From the NCBI GenBank assembly GCA_937892665.1, contig CALBJF010000362.1, forward strand, positions 1 through 13,694: a stretch of 13,694 nt of DNA. Direction: 5' to 3'. The stretch's first letter is position 1, and each line of letters begins with the position of its first letter. This DNA comes from an uncultured euryarchaeote (GTDB lineage Archaea; Thermoplasmatota; Poseidoniia; Poseidoniales; Poseidoniaceae). The notes below the pieces were generated by a model. That model worked only from the letters and a program-made list of their open reading frames with translations, did no database searches and was not told where the DNA came from. The position numbers were made by a program, and so were the translations under genes. This document shows positions 1 through 8,513 of the stretch, piece by piece.

Positions 1-3000
1 GGTCATGATTGCAGCAATCATATCTCTGTTTTCGTTTGTGAGGCCTGTAGCATTCACAACATTGTCAACACCAAGTGTAAGATCACTGTTGGTCTTTCTG
101 TTGTACGAAAGCATGAGGGACGTACGACCTTCATCACCATTATCGATTGAGATACCGGAGGTGTAGTTCATTGTCAAGTCTCTTTGAACGGTTGTGAATT
201 CGGAAGAGAACGAAGCAGAACCTGATGGGAGAAGTACTTCCAGTGTACCATCGGAGCTGAGTGGCAAGTTCCAGACCTGCCCTTCACCGAGATCGACTTC
301 GACTTCCACAACTGTGTCAATTGGTGAAGACGTGTTGTTTGTACCAGCGTTGAATGGTTGTAGGTTGAAGGAAGTGAATTGAGTATTGATATCAATCCAT
401 CCACCCTTGCTCATAACGAGGTCGATTGTACCACCATCTTGAACTGCAGCATCGAGGATACCAACAGCAATTCCACCACCATTGAACGGAGCCTCTGATT
501 CAGAGACAACAACGACCCATTTACCCGGTTCAACGGATTGAGTGAAGGTTAGTTCATCTGCAGCGTAGGTTCCTGTGACATTTACCATTACAGCTTGGTT
601 CTCTGTAGTTCCGTAAAGAACAATATGAGCACCTTCAAGACGGGCTGAATCGAGAATATCTGAGACGCTTCCAGTGATTGTTACTTGAGCAGCAGCCATT
701 TCAATATCTTGTGAAACCGGCTCACCTTCAACAACATAGAATCCTGAATTGTTATCATCATAGGCGACAACACCGAATCCATCTTTTGCAATGGATACTG
801 TGTAATTCTCAAGGATAGGAACGTATAGACTCCAAACACCATTTTCATTTGTTTGGATGATTGTATCAATGCTTCCACCTTGGATGGTTACATTCGCACC
901 TTCAACACCTTCGTTTGCATCACCAATGTCATCTTCATCAACATCCCAGAAGGCCTTACCACCGATTTCGACTTCAAGATCAGTATAAATCATTCCAAGA
1001 CTGGTGTTTTCTGTAAAGACTTCAGGAGCACTCGATGTATCGAGAGTCCAGACACGCTGTGCTGCTGTCTCGTTCATGAAGAGACTCCATGTACCTGGCA
1101 TGAGCAATTGTGTTGCATTACCGTCAGCATCTGTCGGGTTCATTGTAATATTACCAAATCCATCGTGGCTAACCAAAACTACCTTCTTTCCAGAAAGTGT
1201 TTGGTTTGTGCCAGATTCCATAAGCGTTAGTGTAACTTCTACGGTTTCGACCATGCTAAGGTTGAGATCAATTCGCTGTGAGGTGTCTGCACCGACAGTG
1301 ATTGGCATTCGCAACGATTCCATGACACCATCACCATTGAGCATAGGTGCTGCAACGATGACATAGTCGCCAGTAGGGACATATTCCGCAAAGGTTCCGT
1401 TTACATCGACATTCAATGGGACGTATCCTGTTCCGTCAGCAGATGCAAGGAGAATATTCTCGACCATTGCCGAACCATTCATCCATGAAATTGCACCAGT
1501 AACTCGCCATTCATCAACGATTGGAACGAGGATGGCTTCTTCAGGTCCTGTCAGTCCAATAGCGATGACATCGAGAACTCCGTTGAGTTCTAAACTTGCA
1601 TCGGATGCATTTTCATCTGCTGCATCAAGATCGTTGGTTTGTATCGCATAGATACCAGGGCTGAGAACTGCCTCAACGATACCGTCTTCTGAATAATCAG
1701 AGGATGTTAAGTTCACTTGCTCACCAATTTGAGATACAGGGATGAGTTGAATGTCTGGACGAATCGCAGTACCGTTCTCGAACACGCTGTCACCAAGGTC
1801 TGTAAAGACATTGAGAACAACAGTGCTGTTGCTCGGATTTGTGACCAATTCAACAGGCTCAGGGTTCATTCCATCTGCAACGACTACTGCGTAGTCAGAA
1901 ACTGTGTTTGAATTGTATGCTGCGTCGGGAATAGTGAATGACCATGTTCCATTCAACAGTTGTGTTTGGAACACTCCAGAGGCATCGGTCAGAGTTTTCC
2001 ATACGACTCCATCTTCTGAAGTAGCGTGAATCTCTACAGGCTCGTACTGAGGTATATCCTGATTCCATGAAGTTGCATTATTGAAGAGATAAACACTTCC
2101 AATAGCGTCAACTGTCGGTGCTAAGATCATAACATCCAATGGAGCCATTTCCTCAACAACTGTTACAAGACGGCCTGCAGAGTACGCAGAAACTGAACTT
2201 GCAGCGTTGATGTTGAAGGTCATACCGGCTGGGAGACGTTGACTAAATTCACCAAATTGGTCAGTAACTGTGATGAATTCAAGGTCGTTTCCATGGAAAC
2301 GAACAGGCACTGAACTTGCGTTCTCGTACAATTTCTGTTCATCTGGAAGAGCAAGCCATTCCTCATAATTAAATCCAGCAGAGTTTGGAGCATCGATTGA
2401 ACCGTTAACCCAAACCGAGGTGGTATAGGTCAAATCTAGCGTAAGATCTGTGTCGAGAATCGTGAACTCTTCGATAAGGATGAAATCTTCATCACTGTTA
2501 TCAGTCACTTCCCATTCACCTATAGGCAATTCGATCACAATCACGCCGTTCTCGTCAGAAACCAAGCTTAGTGGCAACAAACCAAGAGGGTCTGTTAGAT
2601 TCACAGTGCGGTTTGCAACCTCAAATCCAACAGGTCCATTCAAAGTAATCTCAACGTCATACATCTGAGGGACACCAAGGTCGAATGTGATGTTTGTTGG
2701 TTCGTCATAGACTTGAATCGTTTGATTCATTTCATAGAACCCATCTTCGTCCAAGTCGACTCTTAGATAATAGAATCCGGAGGTAATTGGACCATAGGAT
2801 ACAGTTCCATCCTCACCAGATGTAAGAGGAATCTTGAATTCTTCTCCAAGTTCAACATCAATTAGTGTGAGGTTTTGGTTCGCAAGAACTTCTCCATCCA
2901 TTGAGGAGAGTATATCTGAAATTTGAGAGGCAGGCACGGTCATCGAAAGATCATAGGTTGGTTCAAGACCAACTACAACTGGGTCTGGTAGAAGAATTTC

Positions 3001-4120
3001 TCGACCGTTTGGCATAACTGCAAGCATGTTGTACACACCTGGCAATATTCCTGACAGGTAGAACGAACCTGGACTGACAATGTCTCCACTGAAGAATCCT
3101 GGGCCAATGAAGAGACCTGTTCCGTTGAGAGTACCAATACCTTCGAACGAACCTGTTCCTTCAAATGTTTCACCAACGAGTTCCTTCTTGAGACTGCTTA
3201 CGCCTTCTGAAGTCAATCGGCCGTTTGCTTCAACTTCTCCATCAAGGAGATAGGTTGAGAATTCAGTACCAGTTGATATGACACATAGTGATGCATTAGC
3301 AGGCATGGTTTTATTTTCACCGCAAGGCAAAGAGGCATTGTCATGAGACAGCCATGAAGCTTCGAGAGTACCGATTCCAACCCAAGTTCCGTTTCCAGAA
3401 TAAACACGGTTGTTTCCAATCTCACGAGTAAAGTTACCCGTGAAGTTGTACGCAAGTGCGACACCGTCGCTCGTGAAGGTACCGACATCAGAGAAGGTTA
3501 CTTCCCCAGTTCCTTGAAGGATTCGAGTTTCCTCGCTATCGAATGACCCGTTGGTCGTTGTCAGTGTGTAGTTCTCGGTCATGGACCAGATATTACGCAG
3601 AATGAAATCGGTCTCAACAAGAGGCTCTCCAGCGAAATCGCCGAAGCCAGTCCATTCTACACCACCGGAAACACCACTGCCTTCGACTTCAATATTCATA
3701 TCTTGAGTTACGTCTTCCTTACGATCTGCTTGTTCACCAGTAACGTTGAGGGTTGATTCACCAAGCCAAGTCATGTTTGCAACTTGTCCGAGAACCGAGG
3801 TAATAGCGTAGACTTCACGGTCTGTGTTTAGGTCAGTCAGTAAATCTCCTAAAGTACTCTGATATTCTCCACTTTGGATGGTTTGGATAGCTTCAGTATC
3901 ATCATAAATACCAGCAAAGGCACTTGCTCTGATTCTACCAGCAGGTGCAGTGAAACTCCAGTCTCCATTTTCATCAGCATCGGTGAAACCGATTGGAATC
4001 CAATACGTATCATCATCACCATCGATTGCACCCTCTCCTGAGAATGCATCACGTTCAATCAGAATTCGAGTATTTGGCAAACCAATTTCCTCGTCTTCCA
4101 TGTAGACAGTTCCTTTAATT
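1..4120 (-). other. Beta-rich extracellular module array of the oligosaccharyltransferase (residues 1423 onward)
   Basis: After the catalytic domain the frame continues for more than 1,370 residues with no further hydrophobic span. The sequence is rich in Gly, Thr, Ser, Val, Asp and Asn and poor in Lys and Arg. It shows repeated module openings typical of Ig-like or carboxypeptidase-regulatory-like beta sandwiches: IKGTVYMEDE (from 1423), VWVNGSID (from 1991), GSVYLF (from 2096), VTGAISW (around 2295), GKAFWDVDEDD (2476) and TITGSVSD (about 2569). Each is followed at a distance by a strand pattern such as GVWSLYVP or NGTWSFTIP. The GKAFWDVDEDD segment resembles the Asp-rich start of SdrD B-like calcium-binding domains. 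Residues 1576-1776 form a separate glycine-periodic section. I count about 40 N-X-S/T sequons. The array is exported because it continues from the external catalytic domain. Confidence 0.75.
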
Positions 4121-7100
4121 TCAGCACCAGAATAGTACTTCATTATCTTGACATCAGCATTTGCAATAATATCATATCCAGTTTGTGCTTGATTTATGTA
4201 GACAGATGTCTCGTTAGGACTGTACCAGTTGGCAATGACGAAGTGATTCATCATTGCACCAGGAAGAGGATATGCCTGTTGCAGGAAGTTCGTCCCTCGA
4301 TCGTTGGAGAGCAGTTGTTGCTTTGGTTGTGGGTTTGTGGAACCAGCATCGGCACCGAGTGTCGATGCCCCGTAACCTACATACGAACGCGCAAGCATAG
4401 TATCAAAGAATTCAGGTAGATGGTCTACTCGGATGTCGTCGACTTGAAGTGGATCGATGTTCGCTCCAGACTGTTGGTCAAGTACGTCCTTCAGCATTGC
4501 AGCATCGACTTCTTCACGAGATAGTTCTCGAACTGATTCATCGCCACGTACAGTTTCATACACTTCATTTGTGAATGTGTTGAAATCTTGTCCCGATAGG
4601 ATTGTAGGAGCACCGAAGATACCAAGTGGTCGTCCGCCGTTATATCCAGCTTCGGAATTGTATCGTCCAGCACGTGGGTACAGTTTGTCGTCAACAGCGA
4701 AATATCGAATCTCGTGGTTACGAGTGATTGTTTCTCCTGGTGCACCTTCGTAGTCCTGAACATCATATCCGTCCAGGTTGATGATGTCGTTGTATAGGTC
4801 AATGATTTGATCATCCGACAATGCGTTTGTCAACAATTGAACTGTCAAAGCAATGTGAGCGTTTGCACGGTGTAGACCTGTCGATACAGAGGTGTATTCT
4901 TCGACGAGGTCAGAGGTATACCAGTATTCATCAAATGTGTAATGAGAAACTGAATTTACAATTTCTTCGCTTACATCTGCATTGTTACTGAATGTGCTGT
5001 TAGCAGATTGTTCACTGTTGAAATCTCCGTTGAGGCAGTTGTCGCTAAAGGTACTGTCACAAGGAATGATATCACCACCAGACCAAACACGGTAGTGTAG
5101 GCCAAGTGTTTCGTCAGGGATTCCATTCGAATCGAGAGGGAATCCTCGAGCCATGTACGTGTCTCCTTTGCTCTTGAAGACCTCATAAGAATGGTCAGCA
5201 ACAACATCAGCCATCTGGTCAATATCCTTTCCAGATTGAATCATGATGAGGTTAAGTTCATCCATTTGAGCCGGGTTCAAGTATGTTGATAGTTGAGCCT
5301 CAAATCCAGAAGTAAATGCACGCTCACCATCATTTTGGTTGATGTTGTAATTAAGATCTCCACCAGCAAGGTGTTGAATGAACATTGCAACCAAATCGGT
5401 TTGACTTCTTGCAAGAAGCATGTTACCTGTAGCAGGGATGCCGCTTTGGAAGTTGTCAGAAACAGATGGATGCTCTCCAGTGTTCAGTGCTTGGAAACCA
5501 TAATCCCACCAAGAGACAAAGGCAGGTCTATCTGAATAGGACTCATTTGTATCTTGTTCAGCCAACCAGTCGAATGCATCATTCCAGTACTGGCCGTTGA
5601 ATCCACTTCCGAAGGATCCCATGTATGAGCGGCCACCGAAGGCTTCGTAGTCTCGGCTATCAAGAAGAGAGACTCCAAGGTCATCCCAACGCATAATGTC
5701 AGGTATTGTGTAATACATATCTTCGTCAATATCGCCTTCAGCAGGAGAGTTGCTTGGAATCGCAGAATCCAGTCCGTAGGTCAATTGTTGACCTGTAAGC
5801 ATAATCAGGACGAGAAGAACTGCAGAGAACGAAGGTGTTCTCCAAACAGCCTTTCTGGCACCTGCAATACGGTCGGAAGGAGTACGGATTCCTGCTCGAC
5901 GCCATGTTCGAACAAGTCCGTCCCAATTCGACCACTTCCACAATCCAACAATTCCCGCAGCGCCCATAATGGCAACAACTGGAGTTGCATTGAAGAGGAA
6001 ACGTGCTGCGGTCCATGACATGTAAGAAGCAGCAAAGATCCAGATACCAAAGACAAGGGATATCTGACTTCGCTGGCTGAATGTCTTCCACAAGGAAATG
6101 AGTCCGACAACCAGTGCTAATACGAACACAACAGGTCCGAAACTTGCAAACATGTATCCTCGATCTGGAGCATTTGCTTCAGCAACTGTTCCGAAAATCT
6201 TGGTCTTGGTAAAGTATCCACTTCCAGTGAACAAAACATCCCATGCGTTACTGACATCTGTGATTTTCAAGACGTACAGAATAGCAAAGAAGATCATTGC
6301 GCCTGTTGCAAGTGTACCCAGAACGAGAAGCCATGGCTTGTCTCTGAATCCAGTTGTAATGTACATAATGACGATTGTAAAGAACAGAATGTAGAGGAAT
6401 GGTTGCAATCCTGTGCCATCGAGAACAAGGTTCATCTGTGGATGTGCATAGAATGGTAGAGCAATCAATAGATTTGTCAATAGCATGGTTAGGAAGAGCG
6501 TGCTGAGAATTGTAGAATCTCTTCTGCGGAACATGTTCAATGCAACTTGAGATGCATATGCGAGGAAAAGAATTGCAGGTCCAACTACGAATCCTTTCCA
6601 ACCAAGGCTGGCTGCTCCGAATGCAACACCCGCCAAAACGGCGTTTGACATGGCGTACTTTCGTTGCTGAGCAACTGCACTCATAGCGCGAAGCATGTCG
6701 AGAGGATGAATCGAAGTGGTTCGAACAAGTCTCTCGGATCCTGCGTACTTGACAGCACGGAGATAGAACATGAATCCAATCGCAATAAACAACATAACGA
6801 ATGAATCGTGGTCCGCTAGACCCCATGTGGAGTGCGTTACGTGAGCAGGCATGAATACAAGCAACCACGCTGCAATAACTCCAGTTGCTTTTCCAAAGTG
6901 ATCTTTTGCGATAGTAGCTACTGGGATGATGGTAAGAGCACCAAAGACTGCAGGAAGAGCAAGCATGCTCCACCATACAGCATCTGCATCATTAACGAAT
7001 GGTTGCAGTGCCATTGCACCAAGAGCGAGACTCCAGGAGAAGAGCGGTGGTCGAGGATTGATTCCACCGATTGGGTAGAAGCGATCTGCATCATAAACAA

Positions 7101-8385
7101 GATGCGCATTCTGTGCGAGAATATAATCAACAACACGCTTCATGTACCAAGGGTCAGAACCTCCAGTCATATCGAAACCTTCCGTTCCTGCTGCATACAT
7201 TGAAGGTACAGCGTACCACTGTATTCGGATAACAAGTCCGACAATGAATGCAACTGCTGTGAGTAAGGAAGCCCAGTGTGCATTCCAGAATTCACGAGCA
7301 CCGCTAGGGCGGTGTTCTTCTCGGTTTGACCAACCGCCGTACTTGTCGTGATTGCCAATAAGAGAGATTGCAACACCAAGGAAGAATGTTATAGCGAGCC
7401 AAATCAATGGCGACCATGAATCATCGAAACTTTCGTTTGTCCAGAATCCTGATTCATACCAAGATCCAACAAGATAAAGCATCCAAAGTGAAGAGAGCGT
7501 CATAGCACGTGTAAGCCAGCGTTCTGAAACCATACCTGATACGATGATGGCCACGATACCGGTTAGAAGTGCAGACCAATATCCAACATAGCCGTTTGCT
7601 TCAACTCCAGCAAGTCCACCGAGTTTGAGTCTGTCTGCGATCTGATTTTGATCGAAATGCCAGATTGTTAACAAGTGAGCTGCAGCCCAAATGACGAGAG
7701 CGATTTGGAGAGGAAGTGCATTTCTATTCCACGCACCTTCCTTAGCAGTTCCGTATGCAAACCATCCCTTGTCTCCCGCAGGACTCAAGAGTCCACGTCC
7801 TGCAACACCGATTGCAAGACCAACGATTGGGAAGATTGTCAACCAAGTAAAGAAGACAAAACCAAGTGCTGTTTTTTGGAAGGAATCGACTGGATATGTT
7901 CGCCCATCAGGGAAGAGGAACTCCCTTGGAAGATAATCCGATGCTGCAGCAGCAGCGGTAATGTCCATTGCTGAATGAACACCAACACCTGCGAAAACAA
8001 GCATTGTCATCCATTCGTGGCGACCCCGTGTGTCAAGTAAATACCCAACAAAGGTTACGACAAAGAATGTGAATCCTGTGAATGCATCGACATATTGTTC
8101 CACAAGTCCTGAACCAACGAGAGAAACGACAAACATAGCGAGAGAGATTCTAGTTTGAGTCATTGAATCAGGAAGGTTACCAAGTTCACGAAGTACACGA
8201 GGTGTAACAGCAAGTAATCCTGCGACACCAGTGGCGATGATTGGCATCATCATATTTTCGTTCATTTCAACGTTGATTGACATAAGTCCGTCGACGTAGT
8301 TTGCTAGTATTGCAATAAGCACAGCAAGTGGGGCGATAAGCCAACCCAAAACAGGCCTTTGCGAGGTCTTTGATACCTTTTCCAT
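1..8385 (-). CDS. aglB: Giant AglB/STT3-type oligosaccharyltransferase, 3' end cut by window
   Basis: This integral membrane enzyme transfers a glycan from a dolichol-phosphate carrier to asparagines in N-X-S/T sequons of exported proteins, on the outer face of the membrane. The frame stays open from the ATG at 8385 to base 1 (2,795 codons, no stop found), so the C-terminus is missing. Recognised motifs are SDPWY (D411, the metal-binding 'DPW' motif of the first external loop), ADHDS (D525-D527, the DxD-type motif), TVAE (733-736, matching the SVSE/TIxE loop with its catalytic glutamate) and WWDYG (959-963, the acceptor-sequon pocket, bases 5497-5511). The canonical 13-span membrane part covers about residues 372-866, and the soluble catalytic domain about 867-1420. 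Usual archaeal AglB is roughly 600-1000 residues, so this protein is several times longer. The start is supported by a GAGGG Shine-Dalgarno sequence six bases upstream. Identity as an oligosaccharyltransferase is near certain; the roles of the extra regions are unknown. Confidence 0.93.
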   Translation of the reverse strand, partial: MEKVSKTSQRPVLGWLIAPLAVLIAILANYVDGLMSINVEMNENMMMPIIATGVAGLLAVTPRVLRELGNLPDSMTQTRISLAMFVVSLVGSGLVEQYVDAFTGFTFFVVTFVGYLLDTRGRHEWMTMLVFAGVGVHSAMDITAAAAASDYLPREFLFPDGRTYPVDSFQKTALGFVFFTWLTIFPIVGLAIGVAGRGLLSPAGDKGWFAYGTAKEGAWNRNALPLQIALVIWAAAHLLTIWHFDQNQIADRLKLGGLAGVEANGYVGYWSALLTGIVAIIVSGMVSERWLTRAMTLSSLWMLYLVGSWYESGFWTNESFDDSWSPLIWLAITFFLGVAISLIGNHDKYGGWSNREEHRPSGAREFWNAHWASLLTAVAFIVGLVIRIQWYAVPSMYAAGTEGFDMTGGSDPWYMKRVVDYILAQNAHLVYDADRFYPIGGINPRPPLFSWSLALGAMALQPFVNDADAVWWSMLALPAVFGALTIIPVATIAKDHFGKATGVIAAWLLVFMPAHVTHSTWGLADHDSFVMLFIAIGFMFYLRAVKYAGSERLVRTTSIHPLDMLRAMSAVAQQRKYAMSNAVLAGVAFGAASLGWKGFVVGPAILFLAYASQVALNMFRRRDSTILSTLFLTMLLTNLLIALPFYAHPQMNLVLDGTGLQPFLYILFFTIVIMYITTGFRDKPWLLVLGTLATGAMIFFAILYVLKITDVSNAWDVLFTGSGYFTKTKIFGTVAEANAPDRGYMFASFGPVVFVLALVVGLISLWKTFSQRSQISLVFGIWIFAASYMSWTAARFLFNATPVVAIMGAAGIVGLWKWSNWDGLVRTWRRAGIRTPSDRIAGARKAVWRTPSFSAVLLVLIMLTGQQLTYGLDSAIPSNSPAEGDIDEDMYYTIPDIMRWDDLGVSLLDSRDYEAFGGRSYMGSFGSGFNGQYWNDAFDWLAEQDTNESYSDRPAFVSWWDYGFQALNTGEHPSVSDNFQSGIPATGNMLLARSQTDLVAMFIQHLAGGDLNYNINQNDGERAFTSGFEAQLSTYLNPAQMDELNLIMIQSGKDIDQMADVVADHSYEVFKSKGDTYMARGFPLDSNGIPDETLGLHYRVWSGGDIIPCDSTFSDNCLNGDFNSEQSANSTFSNNADVSEEIVNSVSHYTFDEYWYTSDLVEEYTSVSTGLHRANAHIALTVQLLTNALSDDQIIDLYNDIINLDGYDVQDYEGAPGETITRNHEIRYFAVDDKLYPRAGRYNSEAGYNGGRPLGIFGAPTILSGQDFNTFTNEVYETVRGDESVRELSREEVDAAMLKDVLDQQSGANIDPLQVDDIRVDHLPEFFDTMLARSYVGYGASTLGADAGSTNPQPKQQLLSNDRGTNFLQQAYPLPGAMMNHFVIANWYSPNETSVYINQAQTGYDIIANADVKIMKYYSGAEIKGTVYMEDEEIGLPNTRILIERDAFSGEGAIDGDDDTYWIPIGFTDADENGDWSFTAPAGRIRASAFAGIYDDTEAIQTIQSGEYQSTLGDLLTDLNTDREVYAITSVLGQVANMTWLGESTLNVTGEQADRKEDVTQDMNIEVEGSGVSGGVEWTGFGDFAGEPLVETDFILRNIWSMTENYTLTTTNGSFDSEETRILQGTGEVTFSDVGTFTSDGVALAYNFTGNFTREIGNNRVYSGNGTWVGIGTLEASWLSHDNASLPCGENKTMPANASLCVISTGTEFSTYLLDGEVEANGRLTSEGVSSLKKELVGETFEGTGSFEGIGTLNGTGLFIGPGFFSGDIVSPGSFYLSGILPGVYNMLAVMPNGREILLPDPVVVGLEPTYDLSMTVPASQISDILSSMDGEVLANQNLTLIDVELGEEFKIPLTSGEDGTVSYGPITSGFYYLRVDLDEDGFYEMNQTIQVYDEPTNITFDLGVPQMYDVEITLNGPVGFEVANRTVNLTDPLGLLPLSLVSDENGVIVIELPIGEWEVTDNSDEDFILIEEFTILDTDLTLDLTYTTSVWVNGSIDAPNSAGFNYEEWLALPDEQKLYENASSVPVRFHGNDLEFITVTDQFGEFSQRLPAGMTFNINAASSVSAYSAGRLVTVVEEMAPLDVMILAPTVDAIGSVYLFNNATSWNQDIPQYEPVEIHATSEDGVVWKTLTDASGVFQTQLLNGTWSFTIPDAAYNSNTVSDYAVVVADGMNPEPVELVTNPSNSTVVLNVFTDLGDSVFENGTAIRPDIQLIPVSQIGEQVNLTSSDYSEDGIVEAVLSPGIYAIQTNDLDAADENASDASLELNGVLDVIAIGLTGPEEAILVPIVDEWRVTGAISWMNGSAMVENILLASADGTGYVPLNVDVNGTFAEYVPTGDYVIVAAPMLNGDGVMESLRMPITVGADTSQRIDLNLSMVETVEVTLTLMESGTNQTLSGKKVVLVSHDGFGNITMNPTDADGNATQLLMPGTWSLFMNETAAQRVWTLDTSSAPEVFTENTSLGMIYTDLEVEIGGKAFWDVDEDDIGDANEGVEGANVTIQGGSIDTIIQTNENGVWSLYVPILENYTVSIAKDGFGVVAYDDNNSGFYVVEGEPVSQDIEMAAAQVTITGSVSDILDSARLEGAHIVLYGTTENQAVMVNVTGTYAADELTFTQSVEPGKWVVVVSESEAPFNGGGIAVGILDAAVQDGGTIDLVMSKGGWIDINTQFTSFNLQPFNAGTNNTSSPIDTVVEVEVDLGEGQVWNLPLSSDGTLEVLLPSGSASFSSEFTTVQRDLTMNYTSGISIDNGDEGRTSLMLSYNRKTNSDLTLGVDNVVNATGLTNENRDMIAAIMT
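7291..8385 (-). other. N-terminal membrane extension of the oligosaccharyltransferase (residues 1-365)
   Basis: In STT3/AglB proteins the DPW motif normally lies about 40-60 residues from the N-terminus, just after the first membrane span. Here it is at residue 411. The preceding 365 residues contain about ten hydrophobic stretches (roughly 13-31, 46-62, 80-96, 102-118, 126-146, 172-195, 223-242, 268-286, 296-311 and 325-343). A basic, hydrophilic linker (about 344-370) then leads to the canonical first span (372-390). An even number of added spans would leave the catalytic core in its usual orientation. I do not recognise the fold. It could be a fused multi-span partner protein, for example one handling the lipid-linked glycan, but no motif shows this. 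Confidence 0.7.
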
Positions 8386-8391
8386 TTTTTT

Positions 8392-8396
8392 CCCTC
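8392..8396 (-). promoter_or_regulatory. Shine-Dalgarno site of the oligosaccharyltransferase gene
   Basis: On the minus strand GAGGG is followed by a six-base spacer (TAAAAA-like purine run) and then ATG at 8385. The spacing suits ribosome binding and fixes the start of the long frame, ruling out the later in-frame ATGs at codons 35, 41 and 45-47. Confidence 0.6.
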
Positions 8397-8417
8397 AGAG
8401 GATTGCTCGACAGCAGC

Positions 8418-8431
8418 AGTGCTGGAGCACT
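8418..8431 (-). repeat. Inverted repeat in the presumed 5' leader of the oligosaccharyltransferase gene
   Basis: AGTGC and GCACT arms flank a four-base loop, in the transcript region between the TATA-like box and the Shine-Dalgarno site. It could form a small RNA hairpin or be a protein-binding palindrome. The stem is only five pairs long, so it may be chance. Confidence 0.3.
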
Positions 8432-8449
8432 TTGGCCACTTTCGACCCT

Positions 8450-8457
8450 CTTTTAAT
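8450..8457 (-). promoter_or_regulatory. TATA-like box for the oligosaccharyltransferase gene
   Basis: The minus strand reads ATTAAAAG here, flanked by GC-richer sequence. Transcription would start about 25 bases downstream (near 8428), leaving a leader of about 43 nt that carries the inverted repeat and the Shine-Dalgarno site. The gap of 126 bp to purD leaves room for an independent promoter. Confidence 0.4.
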
Positions 8458-8496
8458 CCCTACTATGGATAAGTCCTTAAAATCAAGCAACACAAT

Positions 8497-8513
8497 GAGA
8501 ATTACATTTTCTC
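8497..8513 (-). terminator. Possible 3' hairpin at the end of purD
   Basis: GAGAA and TTCTC arms around a seven-base loop overlap the purD stop codon. An AT-rich stretch containing GATTTTAAGG follows downstream on the same strand. The stem is short and there is no long T run, so termination here is only a possibility. Confidence 0.25.

Noticed and set aside
3300..4300. A separate gene encoding the extracellular modules downstream of the oligosaccharyltransferase
   Set aside because: No in-frame stop and no frame change was found when reading triplets through this stretch, so the modules belong to the same polypeptide as the catalytic domain.
6248..6976. A 242-codon minus-strand open frame
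   Set aside because: It lies entirely within the oligosaccharyltransferase membrane core in another frame. Its product is rich in Cys, His, Ser and Arg with no coherent fold, while the overlapping frame carries recognised motifs.
194..7974. Many 60-125-codon open frames on both strands between 174 and 7974
   Set aside because: All overlap the single long minus-strand frame, whose translation is coherent throughout. None shows a domain, promoter or start signal of its own.
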